A stretch of 64,000 nt of DNA from Chlorops oryzae (lineage: Eukaryota > Arthropoda > Insecta > Diptera > Chloropidae). The DNA is taken from positions 17,532,224 to 17,596,223 of the forward strand of contig CM035806.1 in NCBI GenBank assembly GCA_020466095.1, given 5' to 3'. Made by a program: the position numbers and the translations under genes. Within the stretch, counting starts at the first letter, position 1. Each line of letters starts with the position of its first letter. The notes below the pieces were generated by a model. That model searched no databases, was not told where the DNA came from, and saw only the letters and a program-made list of their open reading frames with translations. Below are positions 1 through 11,690 of this stretch, piece after piece.

Positions 1-48
1 ATACAATCATATGGACTTCCATTTGTTGTTAAATGTATTTTATAACCT

Positions 49-417
49 TACCCAGCAGTTATTTAGGAAGTGCATTACCAAAGTAATGCATTTTTTTTAT
101 CGATGAAATAGGAATGCAAAGTAAATTGAACAAATTTGCATGGAGAGGTAATCGAAAAGGTAATGTGTTGCCTAATATGTTCACTCCCAAAGCAAAGCGT
201 TACATACTTGTATAGCATTACGTGAGAATGCAAATAGTAATGCATTACAAAATCAAGTATTTTCGATTACTTTTCGTACAACTGGTAATGCAAATGGGCA
301 TGCATTACATTCGCTAGGACATCGCCGTGTTAAAAATAATCGATTCTATAATGCATAAACAGTACGCCTTTTGAATTACTTTTTGCATTACCATCGGTTA
401 CAAATAACTGCTGGGTA
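49..417 (+). mobile_element. TIR element (MITE), CCCAGCAG family, copy 1
   Basis: A 365-bp non-coding element bounded by CCCAGCAGTTATTT and its inverse AAATAACTGCTGGG, with TA on each side. It has no transposase, so it would need one supplied in trans. A second copy lies inverted at 2043-2410 and I count only a handful of differences between them, so both are young. The interior repeats the words AATGCATTAC and ATGCAAAT (the latter is the octamer motif read by POU proteins). TA flanks would fit Tc1/mariner-like mobilisation, but I cannot fix the superfamily. Confidence 0.8.
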
Positions 418-422
418 CTTTT

Positions 423-1047
423 TATACCTGACACACTCTGTGACGAGGATATACTACGTTTGTGCGGTTGTGCGTAGCACCCAGAACCAGTCGAGATAGG
501 ACATACAAAATATGTCCGTCTGTCTGTCCGCCTGTCTTCTTCGTCTTCTTCTTTTCTTCTTGCGTGTTTGAATTTCCCGGTCTATCCCGGGGTCCGGGAT
601 ATGTTTGTGTACAGTTTTATTATCGAAGGAATTGAGCTTATTGATGAAAATTGGTATGCCTGCTGGCAGGGACATGAGTAAGAACAAATTCTAGAATGGA
701 CCCGATCGTACTATTTTTTAACAGTCCATTATTAAGGGTACCTCCAGTACTAGGGACTTGCACGAAAATTCCAAAAAATGTCCCAAAACCATAGATTTTC
801 TTGATATTTCAATAAAATTTGGAATTTGAGCTTATATTAGAGCCTCCGATGACATTTCCAAAACTTTCAAAAGTGGGCGCGATTTTCATAAAAGGAAATT
901 CGTGACATGAGGCTCTTAGTGTCTTGAAAATCTCCCGAACACTTTGTCCTTATGGTGGCTTGTTTAAAAAAATATTCAAACTTATATAGCTAACCTGTGT
1001 CGGGTATTGTATTATCAGGTTCGCCTGACTATAACACCCTTACTTGT
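423..1047 (+). repeat. A-family interspersed repeat, copy A1
   Basis: It starts near TATACCTGACACACTCTGTG and ends GTGTCGGGTATTGTATTATC then CTATAACACCCTTACTTG. Its outer ends carry inverted words (ACCYGACAC / GTGTCGGGTA). It contains the family's pyrimidine-rich GTCCGTCTGTCTGTCCGCC stretch and the words GGGTACCTCCAGTACTAGGG. There is no credible reading frame. Related copies lie near 9.9, 11.1, 38.9, 52.0, 54.0 and 56.2 kb. It begins a few bases after the preceding TIR element. Confidence 0.75.
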
Positions 1048-1133
1048 GCGTTTTTCGTTTTTATTTAAAAAATGTTTCGTATGACTTGAAGAGTGAATTG
1101 AAGTGCAATGAATCGAATGTAATTCTAATTTGT

Positions 1134-1378
1134 TACACTGAAAAAATTTTTCTCAAGAACTTTACATTGTTATTGAAAAAATTGTTGCATCAAGATTTAG
1201 TTTTCAGACCAGAACCAATTTCTGTGGTTATACGAAGAATTTTTGTTGTTGTTATAAGAACTTCTATTTTTTGTTTTGTTTTTTGGAACAATTTAAATTG
1301 TTGGAAACGATTTCACTAACAAAATTGTTGGAACAAAGTATAAAATTGTTGGCATTACATTTCATTTTTTTGAGTGTA
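1134..1378. mobile_element. Short TIR element, TACACTSAAAAAAAT ends
   Basis: TACACTGAAAAAATTTTTCT on the left and the inverse of TACACTCAAAAAAATGAAAT on the right bound about 245 AT-rich bases. A related 65-bp foldback is at 44147-44211. No coding capacity; TA-type ends. Confidence 0.5.
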
Positions 1379-1520
1379 GCAGAAAAGAAGAAAATGCTAT
1401 GAGATGCTTGATTAAAGGTATGCGGGCTAATCTAATTGCTTTCGCCTTATGTTGTTATGTCGATGTAGACCATGGAGGTAATTATGAGCGATAAAGAAGA
1501 ACTGTAAAATTGTATAATGT

Positions 1521-1736
1521 ATATGGGTATTTCCAAACGGACGTGACAGTTACTTTAGCAATTTTAAGTTCCAAATTGATGAATGTGGAAAATGGTAATT
1601 TTGTTTCTTATTATTATCGCGCAGCTCTTCCGGACTTTAATACTTATCAAAATTTTATGCAGATCAGAAAGACAACTAAGTAGATATGCTCGGACGTGAC
1701 AAAAAGATAACTGCAAATACCCATATGTGGATCTCC
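1521..1736. mobile_element. Short TIR element, ATATGGGTATTT ends
   Basis: ATATGGGTATTTCCA and its near-inverse TGCAAATACCCATAT enclose about 215 bases. The word CGGACGTGAC occurs just inside each end in direct orientation. Non-coding. The 300 bases up to the next element (1737-2042) show nothing I recognise. Confidence 0.45.
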
Positions 1737-2042
1737 TTTAGTATAAACATAATTCGTATAATTTCTGCTTTTTAAAATATCTAATAAAGAGAAATATCGC
1801 ACACACTCACTCAAAGCTTAGACCACTCAAAATTTTCCGCTTCCTTTAACGTATGTATGTTCAGGATCTTATAATATTTGGCAATTAGCCATTGATATTT
1901 TCTCCTTGTTTTTACTTAAAGGCCGGTATCGAGCAGACATAAAGTGTCAAACTCCATATAACTCTCTCTGCACTGAACCCTCACCATTATCTCCCAGTTC
2001 ATTGAATTCCCATTGCAAATTGAAGACCTCTCGCACGAAACC

Positions 2043-2410
2043 TACCCAGCAATTATTTGTAACCGATGGTAATGCAAAAAGTAATTCAAAAGGCGTACTG
2101 TTTACGCATTATAGAATCGATTATTTTTAACACGGCGATGTCCTAGCGAATATAATGCATGCCCATTTGCATTACCAGTTGTACGAAAAGTAATCGAAAA
2201 TACTTGATTTTGTAATGCATTACTATTTGCATTCTCACGTAATGCTATTCAAGTATGTAACGCTTTGCTTTGGGAGTGAACATATTAGGCAACACATTAC
2301 CTTTTCGATTACCTCTCCATGCAAATTTGTTCAATTTACTTTGCATTCCTATTTCATCGATGAAAAAATGCATTACTTTGATAATGCACTTCCTAAATAA
2401 CTGTTGGGTA
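2043..2410 (-). mobile_element. TIR element (MITE), CCCAGCAG family, copy 2
   Basis: Reverse-complement copy of 49-417, about 98% identical by eye over its length, bounded by TA-CCCAGCAATTATTT and AAATAACTGTTGGG-TA. The two copies enclose 1.6 kb holding repeat A1 and two small TIR elements. Confidence 0.8.
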
Positions 2411-3612
2411 TCTATAAACGTTTGATTACCGTTATTGTCTACCTTTTAAAATATGGCTGGACTCTTTCTGAAGAGTAGGTATGCTATACAGAATTCCCCG
2501 CGCGATTTATGAACTCCTCCTCTCGAAGAGCATCGAAATTCTTGTCGTTCCCATTTTTCATAACGCTCTCGTCGCTTACAAGATCAGGATTGTGATTACA
2601 TATTTTCGTTAATTTTTTTTTTTTTTTAATTTAATTTGAATTTTGCTTACTAGGTCCGCGTATTATTGTGATTCAATGCGCTTGTTTGAAAAAACTTTCC
2701 ACTTAGAAGATCCGACAACACAACATGTTAATTATGTATGTGTTAAAATTCCCAACACCTGTCAATTTGAATATACCAAATTGCTGTACGGTTTTTGAAA
2801 AAATTAAAATAAAGAACAAAAAAAGAAAAATAAGTAGGTAAGTAAGAAGAAAAATCACTTTCCCAAGAAATCGTCTTCATGTGACTTACAAATGGACTTT
2901 AAACTTTCCGCCTGAAAGCAATCTTAATGTTTAACAAATTACCTCTCGCTTCCTCTCGCTCTCTACGCTGAATGCATGCGTAATTTGGGCAACGCATTCG
3001 TCCGCTCAGTACCGATAGGAAAGGTAAAAAGAAAAACAAAAATACCGATTTTGGTATTTGATGGCCTCCCTATGGATGTACCGAGATTGAACACCCAAAA
3101 AGACAAGGAGCGCACACAGCTGCGCATTTTTAAAAGGTATAATTAACAATGCCATTAGCAGCAAAGAATTAAGTGCAACATATAAGGGTCGCGCCGTCGC
3201 GTCGTCCAACTTATGTATACATTTATAGGATGACGAAGAAGAGGAAGGCGATGGGCGACGACAAACGGAACGCTAAAAGATAGTACATATGTATTTACGA
3301 ATTACCAAGGGTATCTATCTATGACATCCTTCGTCTTTCTAATGAAGCACTTTGAATTGTGAAGTACCTCTATAAGCTCAACGGTAATTTTCGGTTTTAG
3401 TTTCGTTGTGTTAGAGGAACTTAATCTATTTGAGGCGACAACGGGAACGCAAACGACAATAACAACGACGACTCCAATGGCTTCAAGTCATTTGGGTGCG
3501 TTTTCGTCAAATTCACGGTAAACTATAGCAATCGTCGTCATCATTGTTTTGTTTGTTTTGTTATTGTCGGACTTTTTTGGTCTCTTTCGTTTCTTTCAGT
3601 TTTTTTTTTTTT
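2411..3612. other. Anonymous AT-rich sequence
   Basis: No coding signal, no inverted ends. A poly-T run lies near 2615-2628 and another at 3600-3614 where the B-family repeat begins. Short GC-richer patches (3185-3210, 3430-3500) do not sustain a reading frame. Confidence 0.5.
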
Positions 3613-3676
3613 TTACCCAGCTTTCGCTGGCATATTAGTTTCGTTCGAATCTTGTAACAGCTGAGCAGGTATACGT

Positions 3677-4051
3677 CAGGGGTGAAAAATTAGAATTGCC
3701 AAATGTACCTAATTTCACAAAAAAATGTACCTTTTTGGGTACCAATGTACCTGTTTTATAAAAAATTTTGTATTAAAAACTTAACATTCATTCAGTATAT
3801 CAACAAAGGTAAAAAATTTTTTTAAAAAAGTTGACATTACTGGGTAGCTGCCAGACAAATTTTCCTAAAGCAAATAAAAATAATAATAATATTGCAATTA
3901 ACCACTTGTTACTAACACATTCTTTTGGTTTAGTGACCGGAAAATTTGTTGAAAAACACAATGTACCTAAAACGAAGAAATTGTACTTAATGTACCTTTG
4001 AAGTCAAAAATGGCTGAAAAAGTTACAATTGTACCTACATTTTCATCCCTG
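3677..4051. mobile_element. hAT-like non-autonomous element
   Basis: Ends CAGGGGTGAAAA and, inverted, CAGGGATGAAAA are typical of hAT elements. The flanks are GTATACGT (3669-3676) and GTATACAA (4052-4059), six of eight bases alike, as expected for a decayed 8-bp target duplication. The 375-bp interior repeats the word AATGTACCT or its inverse at least seven times. No transposase. Confidence 0.7.
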
Positions 4052-4090
4052 GTATACAAATACATATCTCGCCGGCTATCCTGAGTCGAA

Positions 4091-4397
4091 TACAGTAGTT
4101 TTGCTATATAAGAAACTCGTATATAAGAAAAACCCGCTTTTAAGAAACTGTTTACCAAAACCAAAAACTCTTTTTGTATGGAATAATTTTTTATATAAGA
4201 ATCTTCGTTTTTATCAAAAATTTAACACCCCTATTTTCAAATATCGGTAGTTTTTATAAGAAAAAATTTTTGTATAAAAGGTTTCTTTTTATAAGAAATT
4301 ATTTTTCTTATAAACGGGTTCTTATATAAGAAAAAACCGGATATAAGAATTAAATTTCTTGGCAAAATCGACTTTCTTATATAGCGAAACTACTGTA
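4091..4397. mobile_element. TA-flanked TIR element, CAGTAGTTTYGC ends
   Basis: A 25-bp terminal inverted repeat with one mismatch (TACAGTAGTTTTGCTATATA on the left) bounds 307 bp. The interior repeats the word TATAAGAAA on both strands. TA at each end and CAGT termini fit a Tc1/mariner-pogo type MITE. It sits inside B1. Confidence 0.7.
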
Positions 4398-4868
4398 TCC
4401 TCCAAAAATTTAGAACCAATCAAGTCGATTGTGGTCCAGAGGCTTATCCTTAGTGAACTTAAAATTTTTCATTCATAGTTGGTACGTCGGTGAAGGACTA
4501 CGATATGTACGCCCACACATTCGCCGATTCAGACGCCCAGACTCGATATACACGCCCACACACACGCCCACACACACGCCCACACCACGCCCACAAACAC
4601 GCCCACATAAACGCAATTCATATGGCCAAAAATAGATTATAATAAATAACTTACTAAACAGTAAGGAATAGAAGCTCCAAATTGAAAATAACGATTGACC
4701 ATAATGAATTAAAAGTGAATGGATAATAATAGGCGTATTCCGCCCACTTACAAGTCAACATAGTTAGATTTTTCTTAGAAGCTTCAAATAAACTACAAAT
4801 CGGAATAAGTGCGCGCCAATCTGGGTACATCAAAGCCGGGCTTGACCGAATTTAGATGACTTGCTTGT

Positions 4869-5545
4869 GCTTTTTCCCCCTTTTGTTTTGTTCTTTTGTT
4901 TTTGTTCCTTTTGTCTTTGGTATTTTCGGTTTCGCGTTATGTTGACTTTTTTATTGTTGGAAATTCATTTTGGTTTTAATTAAACTTAGAGCAGTACTTT
5001 CTGAGATTCAATGTTTTTGATTGCTCATCATCATGGGCGGAAGAGTGAGTGATGCTGCAACACAGGCACTAGCAATGGTCTACCGAAAAGTCAACAATAG
5101 TGGTAAAAACACATGAAACTTGAGAGTCATCAAGAGTGAAAAAGCGGAAATTAAACCACAACTTTTTCTTTTGTTCGAATTTTTCGTTGAAGAAAATTGC
5201 TATTCGGCCTTTCCGCACTCCTCTTCATTGCCTCATGAGTTGAAGGACTCAAAAAAAAAAAAAAAAAAAAAATTGTGGAAAAAAAGTTTGATTGTTTGCT
5301 TTAATTTCATTTTAAGCTTGGGTGGGTTGAATTGTCTCTTTTACTTTTCTCATCTTTCCCAACTGTATCGTTGGTTTTGCGGTTGAGGTGACAATGAAAA
5401 CATTGAAAAGTTATCTTTAACTACTGTTCTTTCTTTGATTATTTCAAGTTGTCTTCAGTAAAACTGGATTGATAGGTACCTACTCAGAATCGCCAATTAA
5501 CATGGAAACATGAAAACCAAATAACCTCATATTTTTTGGTGCCAA
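4869..5545. other. Anonymous AT-rich sequence
   Basis: T-rich and A-rich stretches, with an A run at 5250-5271. No coding signal or inverted ends seen. Confidence 0.4.
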
Positions 5546-5684
5546 GTCCCCGTTTAAACAGGGAGACAAAACGCGAGAGAATGGAAAGAAACACATGAGA
5601 GTAACGGAGATGGAATGTCTTTCGTCTCTGTCACTCTCATGTGTTTCCTTCCAGTGTCTCTTTTAATCTAAATACGGACCAAGG
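5546..5684. repeat. Foldback / hairpin element
   Basis: Left arm GGAAAGAAACACATGAGAGT (5585-5604) pairs with ACTCTCATGTGTTTCCTTCC (5634-5653). Weaker pairing runs outward (GAGAC/GTCTC, CGTTTA/TAAATACG) to about 140 bp in all. The inner 70 bases could fold like a microRNA precursor, though a small MITE is equally likely. Confidence 0.55.
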
Positions 5685-6178
5685 AATATGTCGACCTTTC
5701 AGTGAAGATTTTCCTCGCTTGTGATAGCATTTTCGTGCAAGAATTTAGAACTGGAGGTACCCTCAATAATGGACTGCTCAAGAATATTTTTTACAGAGAA
5801 TATTTTGCGGATAGCTTCCATAAGAGGATAAATTTCTAATACAATAAATTTTTTCCCAATGATTTTCACACAAAACTCTCTATAATAAGCGGACGCTCTG
5901 ATAAGCGGATTTCGAAGTTTTTGATACTTTTCGTTGTAAGAAAAAATCACCCATAAGCCGACACAAAACAAACTCCAACTAAAAAAGCAACGGCATTGAG
6001 TCTTCTTATAACCCGTTTGAAGGATTTCGCACAAAACGACTTTGTGCCTTTTGAGTATTGAAAAAAATCAGAGCGCCAATTTCAAGATAAAGAGCCCCAT
6101 TCTAAATGCATATTCCCCGGGAGTTTTTCCCCAGAAATTTTTCTTCGACGAAAAAGGAAGTAATTATTATAAGTACGC
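5685..6178. other. Repeat fragments
   Basis: 5745-5780 matches the A-family words GGGTACCTCCAGT and CAGTCCATTATTAAG in reverse. 5868-5965 carries ATAAGCGGAC words of the pogo-like MITE group seen near 26.3 and 56.7 kb. No gene. Confidence 0.45.
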
Positions 6179-6665
6179 GACGTGAACCGGGTGAAAAATT
6201 TTCCCAGTTCGGTTCGGTTCGGCGATTCGAACCGGGTTTGAACTTTTGGATTGGTCCGTCAAACCGGTTTTTCTACTTCTTTGAACCGGGGTTTCGGTTC
6301 GGGAATTTCTCAAACTGAAAAACTTTGTTAGCACATGTTCCCACTTCGAACGCATTTTTTCCCCATTTAGGGTTAAAATTTGCACAATAAAAAATTAGTG
6401 GTGGTTACCTTACTCATATTAGATATGGTATCGATACTAATTTCATAAGAATATCGACTTAGATTTTTTTCTTATCAATTGGCCTATGGGAGCGACCATT
6501 TTGCATTGTGGCAGGCATAATGAAACCCTGAACCCTGAACAAAAGGAGGGGGTTCGGTTTTCGGTTCGGTTCAAACGTTTGCAAAAAAACTTCGGTTCGG
6601 TTAATGGTTCGGTTCATCAGTAGATAAAAGCGGTTTTCCGGTTCGTTTCAAAACCGGTTTACGTC
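6179..6665. mobile_element. TIR element made of GGTTCGG words
   Basis: Ends GACGTGAACCGG and, inverted, GACGTAAACCGG bound about 490 bases whose outer thirds repeat GGTTCGGTTCGG and AACCGG many times on both strands. No reading frame. The design (one short word reiterated inside inverted ends) recurs in several unrelated families in this window. Confidence 0.55.
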
Positions 6666-9600
6666 TCTGATTCTAAGCGCCTATAAAGCGTCTATAAATA
6701 TGTGATGACTTTTGCTTAAAAAATTTCGAATTACTTCGTTCCTTCGTTCCTGGAATATCTTGTTCCGTGTGATATGCCTTCATTAAGCGATCTTATAGTT
6801 AATTTTCTGCGGTTTTGGTTAATTGATCATTTAACTGAATTTCATTTAGTTGAACACCTAGAAGTTGCATTCAAAAGATTTCCTTTCTTTTGTTATCTTA
6901 AGCCCTCCAACCCCTGAATTCTTAATACCGCCTTCTCTTGCTCTGTTGCTTTCTGCTTTACTTTCGGTTCTGTTTTGCCATAGTCAAAACTAATTACTTA
7001 AAAGCAACAATAATTAAATAGGATAATGTAGCTGTGCTTTACTTTTGGTTTGTCTTGTGTTGCTGCTGGTGGTGGTGGTGGTGCTGCTGCTGCTTCTATT
7101 TCCTGCAATGTCGTTATGAGGCAAATTGAAACTTAAAGCCGCAAAATGCTTTAATACAGATTTAATAGCTAAGATTTTAATGATTTGAAATAATAATAGA
7201 AAGCTGTTGCTCTTTTGATGCTCCATTAGGGAACTCTAAATTGCATTTTAATTAGATTTTGTTAAAATCGCTTTTGGCTAAAAAGCCGGCAAAGACACAA
7301 CACACACACACACGCACGCACGTACACACACGCACGCACACTGGATAATGTTATGGAAAAGAGCTTAAAACATTAATTTTACTTAAAATAAAATAATATC
7401 AGAAGCAAAACGGTGGGGGGGGGGGGAACAAAATATAACGAAAGAAACAGAAAAGGGAAAACAAAGAAAAACACCGATGGGCAGAGCCTACAACCATTAT
7501 GAAATCCCAAACTTTAACGGTTTCAATTAGGCCAAAAAGAATTCTTCAAGTATTTTAAGCCGCTTAACGAAGTCGATACAACGATATGTATGTATGTATG
7601 TACGTCGCGACGGCAGGCGATTCGCTTCTTTGCACGTGCAGCGGGATGAGCGAGAAAAAGGAAAAGTGAGGCTTTTCATTTCCAAGATATAATGTTCAAA
7701 ATGCTGCTCAAAAGTAGAAAAAAAAAAAAAAGAATTGAATAAAGCAAAAAAATGAAATAAGTAGAATGAAAAAATACAATCAAGAAGACGCGAAAGGAGG
7801 CTCGCTACTGGTATTATTTTCACACACTGTGGATCATTCTAAAAAGGAACCCCTCCTCCTCCCTTAAACTCATCTATCAATGAGAGTGCTCTTTTGATGC
7901 ATGTTTTTCCTCCTTTTTTTTTTGTAAGTGTATGTATGGCTTTTTTCTCATTTTTTTAATATTTTTTTTATATTTTTTTTTGTTTGTTTTTGTTCTGCTT
8001 TTTGTGTGTTCATATGAATGTCTGATGTGCTTTCTGATAGTGATGCGTTAAGCAGTTAAATGACACCTTAAACCGCTGGCATAGTCTATTACTTTTGAGA
8101 TGCTTCTTCTGGTTTCTTTAAAATGGGGTTTTTCTTTTTATTTTTTATTATTTTCTATTTTCCTTCGTTTTTTGTGGCTCATTCACGGTGCATAAATTAT
8201 GAAAAGTAGGCTTAAGTGCACTTCGCTTTGGTGGCTGGCTTTGGGTATCTAATGCCAGAAATCGCACCAAGGATGTGTATAAACAAAATGGGGTCAGAGA
8301 AATATATTTATTCCTTCGCGTCACGCTCCCTTTCTCACTGTCTCTGGCTCTGGCCCTGCCTCTGTGTCGGTCTAAACGTTTTCTTTTTGTTGAAATGGGC
8401 TTAAGGAATATTGTACTAAAAGCCATTTTAAGTTGTAATAAGATTAGGAGCATTCAATTTCTGTATTTGATTTTGATCTTTTGCTCTTGGGTGCGCATTG
8501 TATAGTGAAAGTTTTTTTGTTATTATTATTTTTTTTTTATTTAATCGAGATTTGAGGTAATTCAAAAATGCGATTCGATGAGTTTTTTTTTTTTTTTTTT
8601 TTTTGTCTCCTTAGGGAGTCTTTTTTATTGGGAATATATTTTTTGCACATATAAAATTTAAGAGGACTCTGAGTTCTTTGAAATTTTATTATTACTTTTA
8701 ACCATTTCCATATAAAATTAAGAAATTTTGAATCCCCTTTTTGGCGCCCAAATAGTTTTTTTTTTTTTTTTTTTTTAAATGCAATTAATGACGCCTAAAT
8801 GGATTATAAAATCAGTAAATTTTTTAATTTTTGTACAACATGAAAACAAAGCTTGGATACGATTCTTCCGATAAGTGCCTTTAAGTATTAAAACAAACAT
8901 GACTTATGAGCCTGTCTTCACGAAAAACTCAGAAAAGCAAGACCTTTTGAGATAATCTGCCCTGAGCAACCTCTAAACCTTTAATCAAAAATCTGGAAAA
9001 AATTCTCAAAAATACTTCAACCCATAAGCTTTCGAAATGCTTTTTTAGGACACAATAATACAGATACATATATTGATAAAAGAGAAAAAAGTATAAGAGC
9101 ATAGCAGCGGCCTCGGTTCAACTAAGGAGAGCTCTGCTACCCCATGATTGCCAGTGATATACATACATATGTACTACAAATCGAAGGATGACAGAATAAT
9201 ATTTTAAAATATTTTAAAAATATTTAAGTTTAATTTTCCCATCTTTGATTTGATTACTCAACCAAAAATGGAAATCCACAAATAAATAAGTTTTTAATAA
9301 AAAATAACAAGAATTGCTATCCCATTTTCATTTGGAATTAATTCGCTTTGTAATTTATCTCTTTCAATATCAATTTTAAGATATTATAGAATATGTCAGC
9401 ACTGTCAGAACTCATGAAAATAATATGCTTGACGAACATAAATAAGAAAATTGTTCACTCAAAGTAAACAAGATGAATATATGTATGTATATTTCGTATT
9501 TTTCGATTCTGGAATCTTTTACTCATTCGAAATTTCCAATTTATTTATTCTGTCTCGATTGGCTGAGAGCAGAAGCACTTTTCCATTTCATTTTCGAGAT

Positions 9601-9900
9601 TTCAATTCAAAAGCCATTTTTTGATGCATGATTTCATAAAAATTTCTTTTAATATTTAATATTGACATATGTAGGTATAAGCATACATAAGTACATACAT
9701 ATGTAACATACATGACATATGTAACGTGCAAATAAGCTCAGAGAGTAATAAATAAAATAAGAAATATTCATTTGAGAATTATCCGTAAAAAATTTTTCAG
9801 TTTGTAATATGAACTCCTGTGGATTTCTCTAAAAGAATTCAAGAAATTTTGAGCTTTTTCGAACTCGTCGAATTGAAATTGTAACAAAAAAACAAAAAGA
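6666..9900. other. Anonymous AT-rich sequence with simple repeats
   Basis: No gene seen. Contains (GGT)n/(GCT)n near 7060-7095, (AC)n with CGCACGCA interruptions at 7295-7345, a G10 run at 7413-7424, poly-T runs at 8584-8605 and 8757-8777, and ACATAC/ATATGT runs near 9660-9725. T-rich open frames here are compositional. Confidence 0.5.
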
Positions 9901-10648
9901 AACAAGTGAGGGTGATATAGTCAGACGAACCTGACCATACAATACCCGACACAGAAATTGTACGTATGAAAATTTTTTAAAACAGGCCCCAAAATCACTA
10001 CCATTAAGACAAGGGATTCTGGGGATTTTTAACCCTCTAATTTCTGGCTCCGTCTCTAGACGGACTTTTTTCGAACAAATTTCAAAAAAAAAAAAAAAAT
10101 TAAAAAAAAACTCATAATAATAATTTCAGATTCGTGGTTTTCTCCTAAAAATAAGTCATATCTGAACTTTTCATTGAAAAAAAAAAAAAAAAAAATTTTG
10201 GCATTAGATGGTTAAGGCCAAGGACCTCATATTCCGATTTTCGTTAAAATTTTTTTATGAAAACTGCCCGCTATATTAGGAAATTTGTCCGCCGGCTTAT
10301 ATATAAAGTTCAATTCTAAATTTCATTGAAATATTTCGAAAATCTCCGATTTTTTGACAGTTTTGGTATTTTTGTGACAGACCCTAGTACTAGCGGTACC
10401 CCTAAAAATAGTTCGATCAGGTCTTAATTGTACTCATGTCCCCGTGAACACACATACCGAATTTCATCAGGATATCTCGCTCAACTCCTTCGATAAGAAA
10501 ATTGTGTGCTGACGGACGGACGGAAATGGCTAAAGCGAATCTCCTGGTGTCGCTGATCATTTCTATACATATTTCTCGAATGGTTCTAGTTGTAACACAC
10601 AACCGGACAAACGCAATTCACCCTCGCCACAGAGTTTGTCGGTTATAA
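9901..10648 (-). repeat. A-family interspersed repeat, copy A2
   Basis: Reverse copy: it opens AACAAGTGAGGGTGATATAG and ACAATACCCGACACAG and ends CACAGAGTTTGTCGGTTATA, with the GACGGACGGA stretch near 10510. Nearly the same sequence returns inverted at 11079-11690 (words CACGGGGACATGAG and TTATCGAAGGAGTTGAGC), forming a long inverted repeat. Confidence 0.75.
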
Positions 10649-11078
10649 AGAAAGGAAAAAACCAGAACTCGAACATCATGAAAATCTGTAAAATCCGCAT
10701 TCTTCAATACTAAATATTTTTCTGCTTTTTTTCTTGGCGTCTCACATTTCAAATTACATTTCAACGTAATAGTTGTGAAAATTTTTGTAATTATTTAAAA
10801 AAAAAAAACCCTTATTTTTATATTTCATACTTGGTAGGGGGGGGTTTTTTTTTCATATAAATAAAGCTTACGACACAATGCAGTAGAGCGGAATCATGGA
10901 CGCGGGATTATATTGAAGCACATCTCCGCGAAAGCATCGTATATTAAATTTTTTACGAAATTGACATATTGATGCAAATTTGTTCTTGAGCCTCAAGCAG
11001 AGTATAATATATGGAGATAGTGCTGAATAATTAGTTTAAGCTTATGCATATACAATCGCATGTGCAAAGAAAAAGTAG
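10649..11078. other. Spacer between inverted A-family copies
   Basis: AT-rich, with an A run at 10798-10808 and a G8/T8 block near 10838-10852. No coding or RNA feature recognised. Confidence 0.4.
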
Positions 11079-11690
11079 TCAGCACACAATTTTCTTATCG
11101 AAGGAGTTGAGCGAGCTATCCTGATGAAATTCGGTATGTGTGTTCACGGGGACATGAGGACAATTAAGGTCGAGAATAGATCTGATCGAACTATTTTTAG
11201 GGGTACCGCTAGTACTAGGGTCTGTCACAAAAATCCCAAAACTGTCCAAAAATCGGAGATTTTCGAAATATTTCAATGAAATTTAGAATTTACGCTTTTA
11301 TCTATATAAGCCGGCGGACAAATTTCCTAATATAGCGGGCAGTTTTCATAAAAAAATTTGAACAAAAATCGGAATATGAGGCCCTTAATGGCCTTAACCC
11401 TCTAATGCCAACATTTTTTTTTCCAATGAAAAGTTCAGATATGACTAATTTTAGGTAGAAAACCACGAATCTAAAATTATTATTATGAGTTTTTTTTTTT
11501 TTTTTTGAAATTTGTTCGAAAAAAGTCCGTTTAGAGACGGAGCCAGAAATTAGAGGGTTAAATATCTCCAGAATACCTAGTCTTAATGGTAGTGATCTTG
11601 GGACCTGTTTCAAAAAATGTGAAAACGTACAATTCCAGTGCCGGGTATTGTATGGTCACGCTCGCCTAGCTATAAAATCCTTACTTGTTT
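11079..11690 (+). repeat. A-family interspersed repeat, copy A3, 5'-truncated
   Basis: It begins inside the family at CAGCACACAATTTTCTTATC and ends CCGGGTATTGTATGGTC then CTATAAAATCCTTACTTGTT. It lacks the TATACCC end. It pairs with A2 in inverted orientation. Open frames in both copies are not conserved and look incidental. Confidence 0.75.

Larger units (their letters stand above)
3613..4868 (-). repeat. B-family interspersed repeat, copy B1, interrupted
   Basis: Reverse-orientation B repeat: it opens with ACCCAGCTTTCGCTGG and GAATCTTGTAACAG, contains the CACGCCCACA tandem words (4550-4615) and closes with AAAGCCGGGCTTGACCGA. Copy B2 at 40164-40771 shows the intact order. B1 is split by a hAT-like element (3677-4051) and a TA-flanked element (4091-4397), so it is the oldest layer here. 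Confidence 0.6.
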
